DNA of 64,000 nucleotides from Methylobacterium indicum (GTDB lineage Bacteria > Pseudomonadota > Alphaproteobacteria > Rhizobiales > Beijerinckiaceae), in assembly GCF_001043895.1 (NCBI RefSeq), contig NZ_JTHF01000015.1, positions 1 through 64,000 on the forward strand. The letters run 5' to 3'. The notes under the pieces are model-generated. The model searched no databases. It saw only the letters and a program-made list of their open reading frames with translations, and was not told where the DNA came from. Positions 38,081 to 48,585 of the stretch are shown here, one piece after another; the stretch's first letter is position 1; each line of letters begins with the position of its first letter. The position numbers were made by a program, and so were the translations under genes.

Positions 38081-39981
38081 CCGCGGGCATGACGAACAAC
38101 GCGACGACATCGATCTTGCGCGGCACGATCCTGGCGGTCGATGACGAACCGGATATCTTGGTCGCCCTCGAGGACCTGCTCGAGGACGAGTACCGGGTGC
38201 TCACCACCAGCCGGCCGGCCGAGGCCCTGGAGATGATCGCCGCCGAGCCCGACATCGACGTCATCCTGTCCGACCAGCGCATGCCGGGCCTGACCGGCGA
38301 CGCCCTGCTGGCCCAGGCCCGCGAGATCTCGGATGCGCAGGCGATCCTGCTCACCGGCTACGCCGACATCTCGGCAGTGGTCTCGGCGCTCAACCGCGGC
38401 GGCATCACCGGCTACGTCACCAAGCCCTGGGACCCCTCGCTCCTGCGCAACGCCGTGCGGGCCGCCCACGAGCGCCACCGCCTCGCCCGCGAGCTCGCCA
38501 CCGAGCGGGCCCTCCTGCGCGGCCTCCTCGACCATTCGGGCGATGCGATCGCGTTCAAGGACGCGCAAGGCCGCTATCTTCGCCTCAACGCCCGCATGGC
38601 GACGCGGCTCGGTGCATCGTCGGCCGAGTCCTGCCTCGGCCGCCGCGAGGCGGAGGTCGCCGGCCCGGCGAGCGAGGCGGCCGAGGCTGCCGATCTGGCG
38701 GCGATCGCCTCCGGCGCGCCGACCGAGACCACGGTGGCGAGCGGCCCCGAGGCGGCCCCGACCTGGAACCACGTCACCCGCGTGCCGATCCGCGACGCCA
38801 CCGGCGCGGTGGTGAACCTCGCGGTGATCGAGCGCGACGTCACCGAGCAGCGCCTGCTCGAGACGCGCCTGCGCCAGGCCGACAAGATGCAGGCGCTCGG
38901 CACCCTGGCGGGCGGCGTCGCGCACGACTTCAACAACCTGCTCACCGCGATCCTCGGCAGCCTCGAACTCGCCCAGCCGAAGGTGGCGGGGGATGCCAGG
39001 CTGTCGCGGCTGATGGGCAACGCCACCCAGGCGGCGCAGCGCGGCGCGGCTTTGACCAAGCGCCTCCTCACCTTCAGCCATCGCCGCGAGCTCCAGGCCC
39101 GCACCGTCGACCTCAACGCGGTAATCCGCGGCATGGACGACCTACTCGGGCGCAGCCTGGGCGGCTTCGTCCAGGTCGAGCGCCATCTCGACGACGACCT
39201 GTGGCCGGCCCGCGTCGATCCCGACCAGCTCGAACTCGCGATCCTCAACCTCTGCATCAACGGCCGCGACGCGATGCCGGAGGGGGGCGTCGTCGCCCTC
39301 TCGACCCGCAACGAGACGGTGCGGACGAGCGCCGACCCGAACCTGAAACCCGGCGACTACGCGGTGATCGCGATCCGCGACACCGGGACCGGCATCCCGC
39401 CGGAGATTCTCGGCCGGGTGTTCGAGCCGTTCTTCACCACCAAGGGGGTCGGCCAGGGCACGGGCTTAGGCCTCGCCATGGTGTTCGGCCTCGTCCAGCA
39501 ATCCGGCGGCACGATCCGCATCGACAGCGAGGTCGGTCACGGCACCACCGTGCTCCTCTACCTGCCGCGCTCCCACGAGGCGGTCGCGGCAGCCCCGGTG
39601 GCGGCGAGCGCCCCCGCCCCGGCGCCGCGCCGGGCCCGGATCCTGGTGGTCGACGACGATCCCCAGGTCCGCCACGTCACCGCCTCGTTCCTCAGCGGCT
39701 TCGGCTACGACGAGACCGCGGTGCCGAGCGGCGAGGCGGGGCTCGCGCGGCTGGAGGCCGAGCGGTTCGACCTCGTCGTCGCCGACCTGGCGATGCCCGG
39801 GATGAGCGGCCTCGACCTCGCCGAGGCGGTGCGCCAGCGCTGGCCCGCCCTGCCCTTCCTCCTCGTCACCGGCCACGCCGAGGCGGCCCGGATCCCGGCG
39901 GATTTCTCCGTCCTGGAAAAGCCGTTCCCGTCCGCCGACCTGGCCGCCCGGGTCGCGGCCCTGCTCGCGCCGGAGGGGTGA
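38077..39981 (+). CDS. Hybrid sensor kinase REC-PAS-HisKA-HATPase-REC
   Basis: This 634-aa protein begins with a receiver (ILAVDDEPDILVALEDLLED, SDQRMPGLTGDA, TGYADIS), followed by a PAS domain (LLDHSGDAIAFKDAQGRYLR), the phospho-His motif GGVAHDFNNLLTAILGSLEL, ATPase motifs (NLCINGRDAM, RDTGTGIP, GTGLGLAMV) and a C-terminal receiver (ILVVDDDPQVRHV, VADLAMPGMSG). It has no membrane helix and no DNA-binding or GGDEF domain. It overlaps the preceding kinase by four bases and ends the chemosensory operon, so it is the apparent output stage. Confidence 0.9.
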   Translation: MTAGMTNNATTSILRGTILAVDDEPDILVALEDLLEDEYRVLTTSRPAEALEMIAAEPDIDVILSDQRMPGLTGDALLAQAREISDAQAILLTGYADISAVVSALNRGGITGYVTKPWDPSLLRNAVRAAHERHRLARELATERALLRGLLDHSGDAIAFKDAQGRYLRLNARMATRLGASSAESCLGRREAEVAGPASEAAEAADLAAIASGAPTETTVASGPEAAPTWNHVTRVPIRDATGAVVNLAVIERDVTEQRLLETRLRQADKMQALGTLAGGVAHDFNNLLTAILGSLELAQPKVAGDARLSRLMGNATQAAQRGAALTKRLLTFSHRRELQARTVDLNAVIRGMDDLLGRSLGGFVQVERHLDDDLWPARVDPDQLELAILNLCINGRDAMPEGGVVALSTRNETVRTSADPNLKPGDYAVIAIRDTGTGIPPEILGRVFEPFFTTKGVGQGTGLGLAMVFGLVQQSGGTIRIDSEVGHGTTVLLYLPRSHEAVAAAPVAASAPAPAPRRARILVVDDDPQVRHVTASFLSGFGYDETAVPSGEAGLARLEAERFDLVVADLAMPGMSGLDLAEAVRQRWPALPFLLVTGHAEAARIPADFSVLEKPFPSADLAARVAALLAPEG

Positions 39982-40048
39982 GGCGCAGTAGCGACCGATC
40001 TAAGACGGTCGATCTAAGACGACAGTCGTGTATCGCCCGCGGCACAGC

Positions 40049-40070
40049 GGGCCCGGAACTGTTCGGGCCC
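40049..40070. other. GC hairpin after the chemosensory operon
   Basis: GGGCCCG (40049-40055) pairs with CGGGCCC (40064-40070), followed by GATTTCC. It lies 67 bp after the last kinase gene and may be a weak terminator. The rest of the 204-bp gap before the RND adaptor holds no gene. Confidence 0.45.
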
Positions 40071-40185
40071 GATTTCCATTCACGCTTGCGTCAGCAAAAT
40101 TGGCTAGACGTTGCCCGCGCGTTGCCGATCGGTCATGCCCGGTCCGCCGCAGCAACACGCCCGCCGACGATAGAGTGTGACGACC

Positions 40186-41412
40186 ATGGCCCGGACGCTG
40201 AGACTGAGCACCCAAGTCGTCGTCCTGGCCGTCGTGGCCGCCGGCGCGGTCTTCGCCTATCCGTACCTGCGCCCGGGCCATCGCCAGGAGCCGGTCGTCA
40301 CCTTCGCGGAGGTGCCGGCCAAGCCGGCGGCCGGCAAGGCCTTCACCCTCACGGCGTCGCAGCTCGCGACGGTGTCGAGCGAGCCGGTGGTCAAGCGCCA
40401 GTTCTTCGAGGAGATCGCCACCGAGGGCAAGATCGGGGTCGACGAGTACATGGCGACGCCGGTCTTCTCGCCCTATCCCGGCCGCGTCATCGCGATCTTC
40501 GCCCGCACCGGCGAGCAGGTGAAGCGCGGCCAGCCGCTGTTCTCGGTCCAGGCCAACGAGATGGTCCAGGCCCAGAACGACTATCTCGCCGCCCTCAACG
40601 TCCTGAACAAGAGCCGCTCGCAGCTGACTTTCGCGCAGGCCGCCGAGAAGCGCCAGCGCGACCTCTACGAGACCCGCACCACCACCCTGCGCGAGCTGCA
40701 GGTCGCCCAGAACGACCTGACGTCGGCCACCAACGACAACCGCACCGCCGAGGTCGGGCTCGAGGCGGTACGCAACCGCCTGCGGATCCTGGGGCTTCGC
40801 GACGAGGAGATGGCCGCGCTCCAGAAGGGCTCGGCGATCAACCCCGACACCCCGATCAACGCGCCGCTCAGCGGCACCATCATCCAGCGCAAGATCGGCC
40901 CGGGCCAGTATGTCGGGTCGAGCGGCGACCCGTCCTACATCATCGGCGATCTGTCGAAGGTCTGGCTCATCGCGCAGCTGCGCGAATCCGATGCCGCCAA
41001 GGTCGAGATGGGTGAGAAGATCACCTTCCGGGTGCCGGCCCATCCGGAGACGACCTTCGAGGGGAAGATCAACTTCATCGGCACCTCGGTCGATCCGGCG
41101 ACGCGGCGCATCACCGTGCGGGCCGAGATCGACAACAAGCAGGGTCTGCTCAAGCCCGAAATGTATGCGAGCGTGCGCATCATCAACGAGCGCGAGAACC
41201 TGTCCCACGCCGTGCCCCGCGCCGCGGTGATCCTGGAGGGCAACAAGGCCAGCGTCTGGGTCCTGCGGGCCGACAACTCGGTCGAGAGCCGGCCGGTCCG
41301 GGCCGGGATCGTCGAGGGCTCGACCGTCGAGATCCTCGATGGCCTGAGGGAGGGCGAGCGGGTGATCTCCCGCGGCTCGCTCTTCATCGACCGGATGTCG
41401 ACCCAGAGCTGA
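40186..41412 (+). CDS. RND efflux periplasmic adaptor (CzcB/CusB type)
   Basis: This 408-aa membrane-fusion protein has an N-terminal anchor (LSTQVVVLAVVAAGAVFAYPY), a lipoyl/barrel-sandwich half beginning FSPYPGRVIAIFARTGEQVK, a coiled-coil hairpin with repeated QAQND/AEKRQRDL, the second half APLSGTIIQRKIGPGQYVG, and a C-terminal beta-barrel. It connects an RND pump to an outer-membrane channel. ATG 40186 is preferred, but GTG 40177 is three codons upstream in the same frame. The pump gene follows after 45 bp. Confidence 0.9.
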   Translation: MARTLRLSTQVVVLAVVAAGAVFAYPYLRPGHRQEPVVTFAEVPAKPAAGKAFTLTASQLATVSSEPVVKRQFFEEIATEGKIGVDEYMATPVFSPYPGRVIAIFARTGEQVKRGQPLFSVQANEMVQAQNDYLAALNVLNKSRSQLTFAQAAEKRQRDLYETRTTTLRELQVAQNDLTSATNDNRTAEVGLEAVRNRLRILGLRDEEMAALQKGSAINPDTPINAPLSGTIIQRKIGPGQYVGSSGDPSYIIGDLSKVWLIAQLRESDAAKVEMGEKITFRVPAHPETTFEGKINFIGTSVDPATRRITVRAEIDNKQGLLKPEMYASVRIINERENLSHAVPRAAVILEGNKASVWVLRADNSVESRPVRAGIVEGSTVEILDGLREGERVISRGSLFIDRMSTQS

Positions 41413-41457
41413 CGCGCTCCCCGCCCTCGTTCTCTTCAGCATTTCGGATCAACGGCC

Positions 41458-44400
41458 ATGACCGGCATCGTCGGCCTCGCCCTGCGCCAGCGCGCCCTCG
41501 TCGTCCTGGCCTTCGTGGCCCTGATGGTGGGCGGGCTCGCCGCGTTCCAGAGCCTCAACATCGAGGCCTATCCCGACCCGACGCCGCCGATGGTGAACGT
41601 CATCACCCAGGCGCCGGGCCTCTCGGGCGAGGAGATCGAGCGCTACATCACGGTACCGATCGAGGTCATCACCTCGGGGCTCCCCGACCTCAAGCAGGTC
41701 CGCACCGTCTCGCTCTACGGCCTGTCCGACGTGAAGCTGCAATTCGGCTTCGCCAACAGCTACCGCGAGGCCGAGCAGCAGGTGCTCAATCGCCTCGCCC
41801 AGCTCGACACCCTGCCGAACGGCGCCAAGCCCACGATCTCGCCGGTGAGCCCGATCGGCGAGATCTTTCGCTACAAGCTCGTCGCGCCGGAGGGCTACAG
41901 CGTCCTCGATCTCAAGACGCTCCAGGACTGGGTCCTGCGCAAGCGCTTCCGCGCCGTGCCGGGCGTCATCGACGTGATCGGCTGGGGCGGCAAGACCAAG
42001 ACCTTCGAGATCGGCGTCGACCTCGACCGGCTGATGGCCCACGGCCTCACCCTGTCGGGGGTGGTGAAGACCCTCAACGACAGCAACCTCAATGTCGGCG
42101 GCAACCGCATCACCCTGGGGAGCCAGTCCGCGGTGGTGCGCGGCGTCGGCCTGATCCGCTCCGTCGACGACATCGGCGAGACGGTGCTGTCGCAATCGGG
42201 CGGTGCGCCGGTGCTGGTGAAGGATGTCGCCACCATCACCATCGGCCACCAGCCGCGGCTCGGCATCGCCGGGATGAACGAGGACGACGACATCGTCCAG
42301 GGCATCGTGCTGATGCGCCGGGGCGAGCGCTCGACCCCGTCGATCGAGGCGGTGAAGGCCGAGGTCGCGAAGATCGAGGCCGCCGGCATCCTGCCGCCGG
42401 GTGTCAGGATCGAGCGGATCTACGACCGCGCCGACCTCATCGCCGTCACCACCCACACCGTCCTGCACAACATGATGGTCGGCATCCTGCTGATCCTCGT
42501 CGTGCAGTGGCTCTTTCTCGGCAACCTGAGGAGCGCGCTCATCGTCGTCGCGACGATTCCGTTCGCGCTGTTCTTCGCCGTCATCATCCTGGTGGTGCGG
42601 GGGGAGTCCGCCAACCTCCTGTCGGTCGGCGCGCTCGATTTCGGCCTCATCGTCGACGGCACCGTCATCATGGTCGAGGCGATCTTCCGCCGCCTCTCGG
42701 GCCACGGCCCGCCGCTGGCGCCGGGGCTCGCCGGGGCCAAGGGGATGCCGCGAAAGCTCGGGCTGATCGCGCTCGCCTCCTCCGACGTCAGCCGCTCGAT
42801 CGTCTTTGCCGCCATCATCATCGTGACCGGCTTCCTGCCGCTGTTCACGCTGTCGGGCGTCGAGGGCAACATCTTCGGGCCGATGGCCCAGACCTACGCC
42901 TACGCGCTGGCGGGCGGCCTCATCGCCACCTTCACGGTGACGCCGGTCCTGTCGGCCTACCTGCTGCCCGACCACATCCACGAGGTCGAGACGATCCTGG
43001 TCCGCGCCCTCGACCGGCTCTACCGGCCGGTGATCCGGGCGGCCCTGGGGCATCGCACCCTGACGCTGGGGCTGGCCGGCCTCATCTTCCTCGGCGTGGC
43101 CGTGGAGGGGCGCAATCTCGGCCTCGAATTCCTGCCCAAGCTCGAGGAGGGCAACCTCTGGATCCGCGCCACCATGCCGGCGACGATCTCGCTGGAGGAG
43201 GGCAACCTCTACGTCAACCGGATCCGCCGGGTGATCGCCGAGGTGCCGGAGGTCGAGCGGGTGGTCTCCCAGCACGGAAGGCCCGACGACGGCACCGACG
43301 CCGCCGGCTTCTTCAACGGCGAGTTCTTCGCGCCCTTGAAGCCCGCCGAGCAGTGGCGCGAGGGCATGAGCAAGGACGCGATGACCGGCGCCCTGCTGGA
43401 GCGGCTGCGCACCGAGTTCCCGGGCGTCGAGTTCAACCTGTCGCAGTATCTCCAGGACAACGTCGCCGAGGCGGTGTCGGGCATCAAGGGCGAGAACTCG
43501 TTCAAGGTGTTCGGGCCCGACCTGCAGAAGCTCACCGACGTGGCGCGCGAGGTCGAGGCCGTCCTCAAGCGCGTGCCGGGCGTCACCGATCTCGGGGTGT
43601 TCACCTCGCTCGGCCAGCCGACGGTGCAGATCAACGTCGACCGCATCCGGGCCGCCCGCTACGGCCTGACGCCGGGCGACATCAACACCACGGTCCGCAC
43701 CGCGATCGGCGGCGATTCGGCGGGCGAGCTCTACGACACCGGCAGCGAGCGCCACTACCCGATCGTCGTGCGGCTGGCCTCGCAATACCGCCAGAGCGTC
43801 CGCGCCATCCGCGAATTGCGCATCGCCGGGCAGACCCAGGGCGGCGCGACCGTCCAGATCCCGCTCAACGCCGTCGCGGATGTCGAGCTGGTCTCGGGCC
43901 CCGCCTACATCTACCGCGAGGGCCAGGAGCGCTATCTGCCGGTCAAGTTCAGCGTCCGCGACCGCGACCTTGGCAGCACGATCATCGAGGCCCGCGAGCG
44001 GGTGGCGCAGGAGGTCAAGCTGCCGCCGGACTACCGGCTGGAGCTGGTCGGCGAGTTCAACAACATGCAGGGCGCGCTCGCCCGGCTGTCGGTCACGGTG
44101 CCGCTGGCGATCCTGCTGATCGCGGTGCTGCTCTTCGTCAATTTCGGCTCGGTCGTCGACACGCTGCTGGCGCTCTCGGTGATCCCGATGGCGGTGGCCG
44201 GCGGCGTGGTGGCGCTCGCCGTCACCGAGACGCCGTTCTCGGTCTCGGCGGCGATCGGCTTCATCGCGCTCTTGGGCATCGCGGTGATGGACGGCATCAT
44301 CGTGCTCACCCACTACAACGCGCTGATCGCCCGCGGCGAGGAACGGGCCGAAGCGATGCTGAAGACCTGCCTCACCCAGATGCGGCCGGTGGTGATGACC

Positions 44401-44631
44401 TGCGTCGTCGCCGGCGTCGGTCTCCTGCCGGCGGCCTTCTCGGCCGGCGTCGGCTCGCAGGTGCAGAAGCCCCTGGCGCTGGTGGTGGTCGGCGGCATGA
44501 GCCTGGCGCCGGTCCTGATCCTGATCATCCTGCCGGTGCTGATCATGCTCTTCTCCCGCCGCCGGCCGGCGGCGGTGCATCTCCTGGCCGAGCCGGGCCT
44601 GCCGGCGCCCGCCGGCGCCGCGACGCACTGA
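41458..44631 (+). CDS. Heavy-metal-type RND efflux pump (CzcA/CusA family)
   Basis: This 1057-aa inner-membrane proton antiporter starts MTGIVGLALRQRALVVLAFV and has the twelve-helix, two-loop plan of RND pumps. In transmembrane helix 4, DFGLIVDGTVIMVEA supplies Asp 394 and Asp 400 in the DFGxxxDG pattern of metal-exporting (HME) RND proteins, rather than the DD of drug pumps. The metal cannot be assigned. The adaptor gene is upstream; no CzcC/TolC-like channel gene is nearby. A strong bidirectional terminator follows. Confidence 0.92.
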   Translation: MTGIVGLALRQRALVVLAFVALMVGGLAAFQSLNIEAYPDPTPPMVNVITQAPGLSGEEIERYITVPIEVITSGLPDLKQVRTVSLYGLSDVKLQFGFANSYREAEQQVLNRLAQLDTLPNGAKPTISPVSPIGEIFRYKLVAPEGYSVLDLKTLQDWVLRKRFRAVPGVIDVIGWGGKTKTFEIGVDLDRLMAHGLTLSGVVKTLNDSNLNVGGNRITLGSQSAVVRGVGLIRSVDDIGETVLSQSGGAPVLVKDVATITIGHQPRLGIAGMNEDDDIVQGIVLMRRGERSTPSIEAVKAEVAKIEAAGILPPGVRIERIYDRADLIAVTTHTVLHNMMVGILLILVVQWLFLGNLRSALIVVATIPFALFFAVIILVVRGESANLLSVGALDFGLIVDGTVIMVEAIFRRLSGHGPPLAPGLAGAKGMPRKLGLIALASSDVSRSIVFAAIIIVTGFLPLFTLSGVEGNIFGPMAQTYAYALAGGLIATFTVTPVLSAYLLPDHIHEVETILVRALDRLYRPVIRAALGHRTLTLGLAGLIFLGVAVEGRNLGLEFLPKLEEGNLWIRATMPATISLEEGNLYVNRIRRVIAEVPEVERVVSQHGRPDDGTDAAGFFNGEFFAPLKPAEQWREGMSKDAMTGALLERLRTEFPGVEFNLSQYLQDNVAEAVSGIKGENSFKVFGPDLQKLTDVAREVEAVLKRVPGVTDLGVFTSLGQPTVQINVDRIRAARYGLTPGDINTTVRTAIGGDSAGELYDTGSERHYPIVVRLASQYRQSVRAIRELRIAGQTQGGATVQIPLNAVADVELVSGPAYIYREGQERYLPVKFSVRDRDLGSTIIEARERVAQEVKLPPDYRLELVGEFNNMQGALARLSVTVPLAILLIAVLLFVNFGSVVDTLLALSVIPMAVAGGVVALAVTETPFSVSAAIGFIALLGIAVMDGIIVLTHYNALIARGEERAEAMLKTCLTQMRPVVMTCVVAGVGLLPAAFSAGVGSQVQKPLALVVVGGMSLAPVLILIILPVLIMLFSRRRPAAVHLLAEPGLPAPAGAATH

Positions 44632-44663
44632 CCGGCGGGACACCCCTGTTTCCGTCCAGACGC

Positions 44664-44703
44664 GAGAAGGGCCGGTTCGACGAGAGTCGAACCGGCCCTT
44701 CTC
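44664..44703. terminator. Perfect 18-bp hairpin between convergent RND pump and ilvC genes
   Basis: The arms 44664-44681 and 44686-44703 are perfect complements with a four-base loop (GAGA). T-runs on both sides are short, but its position between convergent genes suggests a bidirectional terminator. Confidence 0.7.
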
Positions 44704-44771
44704 GTACCCGGAAACCGGGCTTCGTCCACGACGCGCCGCGGCCCGGGGAGGGCCGCGGCGCGTGACGCGGC

Positions 44772-45884
<1,113 letters not shown>

Positions 45885-46005
45885 TCAGGGAATAGGCGAT
45901 GCGCACCAAGCTGCACATGGCTGCCAAGTTCGGCGTGCGCATGCAGCCGGACCGGGCACGATCGTCGTGCGGGATGGGTGGGTTTCGGCAATGGTGGAGG
46001 CCGGC

Positions 46006-46554
46006 ATGACGCAGCGGGCGGGACCCGCCGAACTGGTGGCGTTCTGGCGCGAGGCGGGACTCGACCGCTGGTTCACCGCCGATCCGGCCTTCGACGCAGC
46101 CTGCCGGGCCTACCGGCCGCTGCACGAGGCGGCGGCGCGGGGCGAACTCGCGGCCTGGGAGGCGACGCCGGAGGGCGCGCTCGCCCTGGTGCTGCTCCTC
46201 GACCAGTTTCCCCGCAACCTCTTTCGCGGCACGCCCCGGGCCTGGGCGACCGACGCAGCGGCGCTGGCGGCGGCCGAGCGCGCCCTTGCCCGCGGGCACG
46301 ACCGGGCGATCGAGCCGGGCTTGCGCATCTTCCTCTACATGCCGCTGACGCATGCCGAGGATCGGGATTTGCAGGAGCGCAGCGTCGCGCTCTTTGCCGC
46401 CCTCGGCCTGCCCGTGCACCTGGAAGCGGCGATCGAGCACCGCGACCTGATCCGCCGCTTCGGCCGCTTTCCCCACCGCAACGCGGTGCTCGGCCGGCCC
46501 GAGACGGCGGCCGAGCGGGACTATCTGGCGGGGGAGGGCGCCTTCCGGGGCTAA
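46006..46554 (+). CDS. DUF924-family protein
   Basis: This 182-aa all-helical protein has the DUF924 signatures: VAFWREAGLDRWFTADPAFD, LALVLLLDQFPRNLFRGTPRA, FLYMPLTHAEDRDLQERSV and FGRFPHRNAVLGR. The biochemical function of the family is unknown. A GGAGG site 5 bp before ATG 46006 (MTQRAG) decides the start over in-frame codons at 45967 and 45991. It stands alone between ilvC (divergent) and a convergent glutathione transferase. Confidence 0.85.
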   Translation: MTQRAGPAELVAFWREAGLDRWFTADPAFDAACRAYRPLHEAAARGELAAWEATPEGALALVLLLDQFPRNLFRGTPRAWATDAAALAAAERALARGHDRAIEPGLRIFLYMPLTHAEDRDLQERSVALFAALGLPVHLEAAIEHRDLIRRFGRFPHRNAVLGRPETAAERDYLAGEGAFRG

Positions 46555-46591
46555 GCGGATTTCGCCGGAGTGGACCCCCGCGGCGGCCGGG

Positions 46592-47239
46592 TCACGCGGG
46601 CAGCGGCAATCCCTCGCGCGCGAAGGCGCGCTGCACCGCCGGGCGGGCGGCCATGCGGCGGGCGTGGTCGGTCCAGTACGGGAACTGGCGGGCCATGTCG
46701 TAGCCGAGCACCTGGCCGCGGCCCCAGTGCCAGAACACCAGGAGGTAGGGGTCGGCGACGCTGTAGTGCTCGCCGGCGGCCCAGCCGCCGCGGGAGAGCC
46801 CGACCTCGATCATCGTCCACAGATCGGCGCAGGTCTCGAAGCCCTTGGCCTTCACGTCCTCGATCGCCGCCTCGTCGGTGGCGTAGCGCTCGGCCCGCCG
46901 GATATGGGCGTAGGCGGGGTGGATGGTGGAGGACAGCCAGGCCAGCCACTCGGCGCACCGCGCCTCCTCGCGCGGGTCCTCCGGCCACAGGCCCGCCTGC
47001 GGGTGCCGGCGTGCGATGTAGCGCAGGATCGCCGGGTTCTCGGTCAGCACCCAGTCGCCCTCGGCCAGCGCCGGCACCCGGCCCTTCTGGTTGATGGCGA
47101 GGTAGCGGCCGCCGCGCTGCTCGGCGGTGGCGAAGTCGACCTTCACCGCCTCGAAGGCCGCGCCGGTCTCCTCGAGGGCGATGTGGGGCGCGAGCGAGCA
47201 GGCGCCCGGCGAGTAGTAGAGCGTGAGGGTGTCGGACAA
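46592..47239 (-). CDS. Beta-class-like glutathione S-transferase
   Basis: This 215-aa protein has a thioredoxin-like N-terminal domain with LTLYYSPGACSLAPHIALEE, whose Cys (residue 14) matches the active cysteine of bacterial beta-class GSTs, and QKGRVPAL for glutathione binding. The helical C-terminal domain contains YSVADPYLLVFWHWGRG. The likely start is TTG at 47239, preceded by GGGAGG; no in-frame ATG fits. It probably conjugates or reduces small electrophiles. Confidence 0.85.
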   Translation of the reverse strand: MSDTLTLYYSPGACSLAPHIALEETGAAFEAVKVDFATAEQRGGRYLAINQKGRVPALAEGDWVLTENPAILRYIARRHPQAGLWPEDPREEARCAEWLAWLSSTIHPAYAHIRRAERYATDEAAIEDVKAKGFETCADLWTMIEVGLSRGGWAAGEHYSVADPYLLVFWHWGRGQVLGYDMARQFPYWTDHARRMAARPAVQRAFAREGLPLPA

Positions 47240-47346
47240 CGGAGGCCTCCCGGCGCGCCGCGATCGCCCCGGTCGTGCGGGGCGCGGGCGCCCCCGTCCC
47301 TTACCGCGAAGAAGCCCCCGCGGGGTACCGCGCCGCGCGCGGGGCC

Positions 47347-48159
47347 TCAGGCCGAGACCTGCGGGCGGGCCGCGACGCCGGCCGCCGGGCGGGACCGCCG
47401 CATCAGCATCCAGGCGAGGGCGCACAGCACGATCGCGCCCTGGACGATCAGCGCCTCCCAGCTGCCGTTGAAGCCGAGATCGGTGACGAAGTCCGGCACG
47501 CCGTCGTTGTGGACCGGCACCAGCACCTGCTCCTGCAATTCCTGGATCGCCGCGCCGACGAGGCGCAGGCCCATCACGAACAGGAAGGCGGAGGTGAGGA
47601 GGAAGACCGGGCGCAGGGGCAGCCGCAGGGCCAGCCACTGCATCGCCACGAACATCGCCGCGAGCGCCGCGGCCGCCACCACGAGGCCGCCGAGCAGCGA
47701 GGCGTCGAAGCCGCCGACGGTGCGGGCGAGGGCGTGCAGGAACAGCACCGTCTCGGCGCCCTCGCGGAACACCGCCAGGAAGGCGATGCCGGCGAGCGAC
47801 AGCACCGTTCCGGCGCCCATCGCCCGCTCGGCCATGCGGTTGATCTCGGCCTTCCAGGCCGCCGGGTCCTGGCGCAGGAAGAGCCAGCCGCTCATCGTGA
47901 ACATGAGCGCGGCGGCGACCACGATGACGCCGGCCTCGATCAGGTCGTTGTGGTTGCCGTCGAAGAAGGTCTCGAACACCCAGGCGAGGCCGAAGCTCGC
48001 CAGCACGGCGAGGCCGGCCCCGGCATAGACCGGGCGGATCTTCTCCGCTGCGCCGGCCCGGCGCAGGAAGGCCGCCAGGGCCGCCACGACCAGCATCGCC
48101 TCCAGGCCTTCGCGGAACAGGATGGTGAAGGCCTGCGCGAAGGTGGATCCGTCGGCCAT
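47347..48159 (-). CDS. FTR1-family iron permease
   Basis: This 270-aa polytopic membrane protein belongs to the FTR1/EfeU iron transporter family. It carries two REGxE motifs, FREGLEAML in helix 1 and FREGAETVLF in helix 4, whose acids bind iron, and about seven hydrophobic helices. EfeU-type proteins import iron with EfeO/EfeB or a ferroxidase partner; neither is adjacent. A candidate Irr box lies 121 bp upstream of the ATG. Confidence 0.9.
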   Translation of the reverse strand: MADGSTFAQAFTILFREGLEAMLVVAALAAFLRRAGAAEKIRPVYAGAGLAVLASFGLAWVFETFFDGNHNDLIEAGVIVVAAALMFTMSGWLFLRQDPAAWKAEINRMAERAMGAGTVLSLAGIAFLAVFREGAETVLFLHALARTVGGFDASLLGGLVVAAAALAAMFVAMQWLALRLPLRPVFLLTSAFLFVMGLRLVGAAIQELQEQVLVPVHNDGVPDFVTDLGFNGSWEALIVQGAIVLCALAWMLMRRSRPAAGVAARPQVSA

Positions 48160-48585
48160 GGGGGTACTCCTCGCTCGGGCGCAGGGAAAAACTGGGATCG
48201 TCCGGACGGGCGCCGTCGCGCCGCACGTCCGGCGCCCTCTTAGGCGAGGCGGCCCCGGCTTTCAAACGCCATATCCTTGTTTCGTATCGTTCTAAATTAG
48301 CGGGAAACAAATCGAAACTATCGCACGTCCCCCGCGCGTGGCGGCCATCGCTGCATCATCTCGCGATGACGAAGAAGATCCGTGTGAACGACTGCCGCTC
48401 CGCCCCGGCCGCCGGGCAGGGGCAGCTGGTTGAGAGCCGCCGGGCAAGAGGCCTCGGCCGGCGGCATCGGGCGCGAGCCGCCATCCCCAGCCCATGCCGG
48501 TGCGCGTTGTCGACAATCTGGACGCCTTCCGCCCGCGTCCTTACGGTTCGCTCACGCAGGATGCGTTCCACGGGGAGTCAGGTTC
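48160..48585. other. Divergent intergenic region between iron permease and binding-protein genes
   Basis: This 426-bp region includes an AT-rich island (about 48270-48330) in an otherwise GC-rich context, presumably the iron permease promoter, with the Irr-like box inside it. The part near 48366-48585 has short open frames on both strands without recognisable similarity. One of them, 31 codons at 48494-48589, overlaps the next gene start by four bases. Confidence 0.5.
48280..48296. promoter_or_regulatory. Candidate Irr (iron-control-element) box
   Basis: The 17-bp sequence read on the - strand, TTTAGAACGATACGAAA, matches the alphaproteobacterial Irr consensus (TTTRGAAYNRTTCYAAA) at 15 of 17 positions, with one half perfect. 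It lies upstream of the FTR1 permease gene, where iron regulation is expected. The consensus is recalled from the literature, not searched. Confidence 0.5.
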
